The notes below the pieces were generated by a model that did not search any database, had not been told where the DNA came from, and saw only the letters and a list, made by a program, of their open reading frames with translations. Shown piece after piece: positions 62,280 to 64,000 of a stretch of 64,000 nt of DNA. Origin of the DNA: Paenibacillus lutrae (GTDB lineage: Bacteria; Bacillota; Bacilli; Paenibacillales; NBRC-103111); NCBI RefSeq assembly GCF_009757775.1, contig NZ_RHLK01000004.1, forward strand, positions 1-64,000. Direction: 5' to 3'. Numbering within the stretch: position 1 is the stretch's first letter; each line of letters opens with the position of its first letter. The position numbers and the translations under genes were made by a program.

Positions 62280-63731
62280 TTACGGCCGGCTGGGTCCGTG
62301 TTCCTCCTCGTACATCTTCAGCACGCGCAGGAACACGTTCGGGAACGCGTAGCGTTCCATCTCCTCCGGTGCCATCCAGCGGTACCGGTACGGGAGTTGG
62401 CCCGCCGGCGCGCCGGCTGAGCCGCCCAGACGGCAGCGGTACACCTTCATGTCCCAGTACAGGTGACTGAAGGTGTGGTTCGTGTCCGCGATCCATTCCT
62501 GAGGCAGCACGTCCACGTGCTCCTCATCCGCGAGCGCGGACTGCAGCAGCGCCATGTTCCGCGCATCACCGCCCCAGGCGGGGCTGTCTGCGGAACCCGC
62601 GGCCCCGCGGCGGCCCCGCCTGGCCGCGGAAGCCGGTGCGATGCCCCCCGCGGCGGCATCGCCAGGGTCCCCGGGCGCCGCCAGGACGGTGCCCGCATCT
62701 CCGGCGGCTGACTGTGCCGCCGCTTCGTCCGCCCCCGGCTCCGCGGTGCCGGGGGACACCGCTGCCATAGGCGCGTCTGGACCACCCGCAGATGGTCCCA
62801 GCACGACATGCGGCAGCTCCCACATCCGGGCGAGGAGGCCTTCCTGCGGGCGCTGGCGGATAAGAATCCGCCCCGCGTTCTCGCCCTCGCCCTCGATGAG
62901 AGCTACAAGCCGCCGCTCCGGCATAGGCGGCTTCGCTTTGGTCTTCACCGGCAGCGTCTCTTCCCTGCCGGCCAGCCTGCCCGCGCATTGATCCATGACG
63001 GGACAAGTCAGGCACTGCGGCGACCGCGGGGTGCAGACCATCGCGCCAAGCTCCATGAGTGCCTGGTTGAAATCTCCTGCCGCACCCTCGGGGATAAGAT
63101 CACGGGCCAGCTTCTCCATGCCGATCCTCGCAGCAGGTTTGGCAATATCATCTTCGATCAAGAAATATCTCGACAATACACGCATCACATTGCCGTCTAC
63201 GGCCGGCTCCGGTTTGTTATACGCGATGCTCAGCACAGCGCCTGAGGTATAAGGCCCCACGCCGCGGAGTGAAGAAAACTCTTCCTTGCTGTCGGGAACC
63301 GTCCCGCCGTACTGTTCATGAACTTCGCGGACAGCCTGTTGAAGGTTCCGGGCCCGTGAATAATACCCGAGTCCTTCCCAAGCCTTCAGCACTTCATCTT
63401 CCGGTGCCGTAGCAAGCGCCTCTACCGTAGGGAACAGCTCCGTAAACTTGTGAAAATAGGGAATAACCGTATCTACACGCGTCTGCTGCAGCATGACTTC
63501 TGAGATCCAGATATGGTAAGGATTCCGGCTTCGTCTCCAGGGAAGATCACGCCGATGTATCAAATACCACGCCAATAAATGGGTGGAGAAAAATTGCTTT
63601 TGCTCCGCAGGATATTCAGTGAAAACTCTGCTTGCTTTGGAGCCGGCAGCCTTGGTCCGCTTCACCGCTCCGACCGGTTTTTCCTCTAACGGATGTTCGC
63701 TGCCGCTTTCAGGCTGTTGTCGTTTAGACAT
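62280..63731 (-). CDS. mutY: A/G-specific adenine glycosylase with an insertion in the C-terminal domain
   Basis: A 483-residue base-excision repair glycosylase that removes adenine opposite 8-oxoguanine. The catalytic domain is complete: Glu78 in ISEVMLQQT, the helix-hairpin-helix GVGPYTSG at about 158-165, Asp179 in PAVDGNVMRV, and the 4Fe-4S ligands Cys233, Cys240, Cys243 and Cys249. The C-terminal NUDIX-like domain that recognises 8-oxoG is split by an Ala/Gly/Pro-rich insertion of about 75 residues (about 313-390), so the protein is about 100 residues longer than usual. There is also a 40-residue charged N-terminal extension. Single gene. Confidence 0.93.
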   Translation of the reverse strand: MSKRQQPESGSEHPLEEKPVGAVKRTKAAGSKASRVFTEYPAEQKQFFSTHLLAWYLIHRRDLPWRRSRNPYHIWISEVMLQQTRVDTVIPYFHKFTELFPTVEALATAPEDEVLKAWEGLGYYSRARNLQQAVREVHEQYGGTVPDSKEEFSSLRGVGPYTSGAVLSIAYNKPEPAVDGNVMRVLSRYFLIEDDIAKPAARIGMEKLARDLIPEGAAGDFNQALMELGAMVCTPRSPQCLTCPVMDQCAGRLAGREETLPVKTKAKPPMPERRLVALIEGEGENAGRILIRQRPQEGLLARMWELPHVVLGPSAGGPDAPMAAVSPGTAEPGADEAAAQSAAGDAGTVLAAPGDPGDAAAGGIAPASAARRGRRGAAGSADSPAWGGDARNMALLQSALADEEHVDVLPQEWIADTNHTFSHLYWDMKVYRCRLGGSAGAPAGQLPYRYRWMAPEEMERYAFPNVFLRVLKMYEEEHGPSRP

Positions 63732-63894
63732 TCGTAACAGTTCTCCTCTCCGGCATTTCTCAAACCTCTATTATAAAACAAACAACACAGAGATGGAACA
63801 GCCGGGAGTCCAGCTTGTTTTTACCGCTGTAATTGGTTATTCTTGTCGTAATCGCATTAACGGACTATTGGTACGGAAACGGAGGCACACGCTA

Positions 63895-64000
63895 ATGAAT
63901 GAAGCCCGTCTTGGGGCAGGCCTGCCGGCAGGAGCCCACTCTGGTCTGCGCTGGCTGACGCCTTTTCTGGCGCTTTGGGGCATACATGGAATTGGAGCGG
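63895..64000 (+). CDS. Start of an unidentified gene (partial, runs off right edge)
   Basis: ATG with GGAGG 9 nt upstream opens a frame that continues past the end of the window. The first 35 codons read MNEARLGAGLPAG, then LRWLTPFLALWGIHGIG, which could be the first membrane helix of a transporter. The family cannot be named. It is divergent from mutY. Confidence 0.5.
   Translation, partial: MNEARLGAGLPAGAHSGLRWLTPFLALWGIHGIGA

Overview
The window looks like chromosomal DNA of a Paenibacillus-type member of the Bacillales. The evidence is moderate GC content, strong GGAGG ribosome binding sites, GTG and TTG starts, sigma-A promoters with 17-18 bp spacers, a YesM/YesN pair, YneF, UvsE, an LCP protein, a guanine-class purine riboswitch, a BirA operator at bioB and U-tailed hairpin terminators. 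I see no transposase, phage module, CRISPR array or tRNA. Most of the window reads as ordinary core genome.

Layout: 1-300 holds tandem promoters and the leader of an rRNA operon that runs off the left edge. 0.5-4 kb carries riboswitch-controlled pbuG and guaA. 4-10.6 kb has a MoxR/DUF58/transglutaminase operon and a polysaccharide deacetylase. 10.8-14.2 kb has a small membrane protein, a Gfo/Idh/MocA oxidoreductase, Bcp and a secreted helical-repeat protein. 14.4-17.1 kb is a three-gene ABC-2 exporter. 17.4-20.1 kb has an LCP ligase and hemL. 20.3-25.5 kb has a lipoprotein, YesM/YesN and bioB. 25.7-31.4 kb has a sugar isomerase divergent from an AraC regulator, an inositol-phosphatase-like enzyme, and an orphan pair of HprK-like kinase and S26-like peptidase of the kind found in RiPP clusters. 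31.8-38.7 kb has fabI, uvsE, a large secreted BSP-family protein, ddl and an amidase. 38.9-46 kb has acnA, a CDF exporter, a lipoprotein, an IclR regulator and a membrane-anchored hydrolase. 46-54.4 kb has a three-part superoxide dismutase, TetR-folE, and an operon of DUF402-lepB-queG-ogt-HD-GYP. 54.8-60 kb has an AGCS symporter and a LacI / sugar kinase / GH4 phospho-beta-glucosidase operon. 60.5-64 kb has sodA, an unusual phased 10-bp repeat field, mutY and the start of another gene.

The most interesting points are non-coding or architectural. A perfect 17-bp hairpin sequesters the ribosome binding site of the fusion SOD gene. About 380 bp of 10-bp-phased TTT repeats lies between sodA and mutY. 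The acnA promoter and the IclR gene promoter share an operator-like motif (GTTTCA-N5-TGAAAC). Crossing inverted repeats overlap a terminator upstream of the DUF402 operon. The kinase/peptidase pair lacks the rest of a RiPP cluster. DUF58 and MutY carry low-similarity insertions. All functional calls come from reading motifs by eye; no database search was run.
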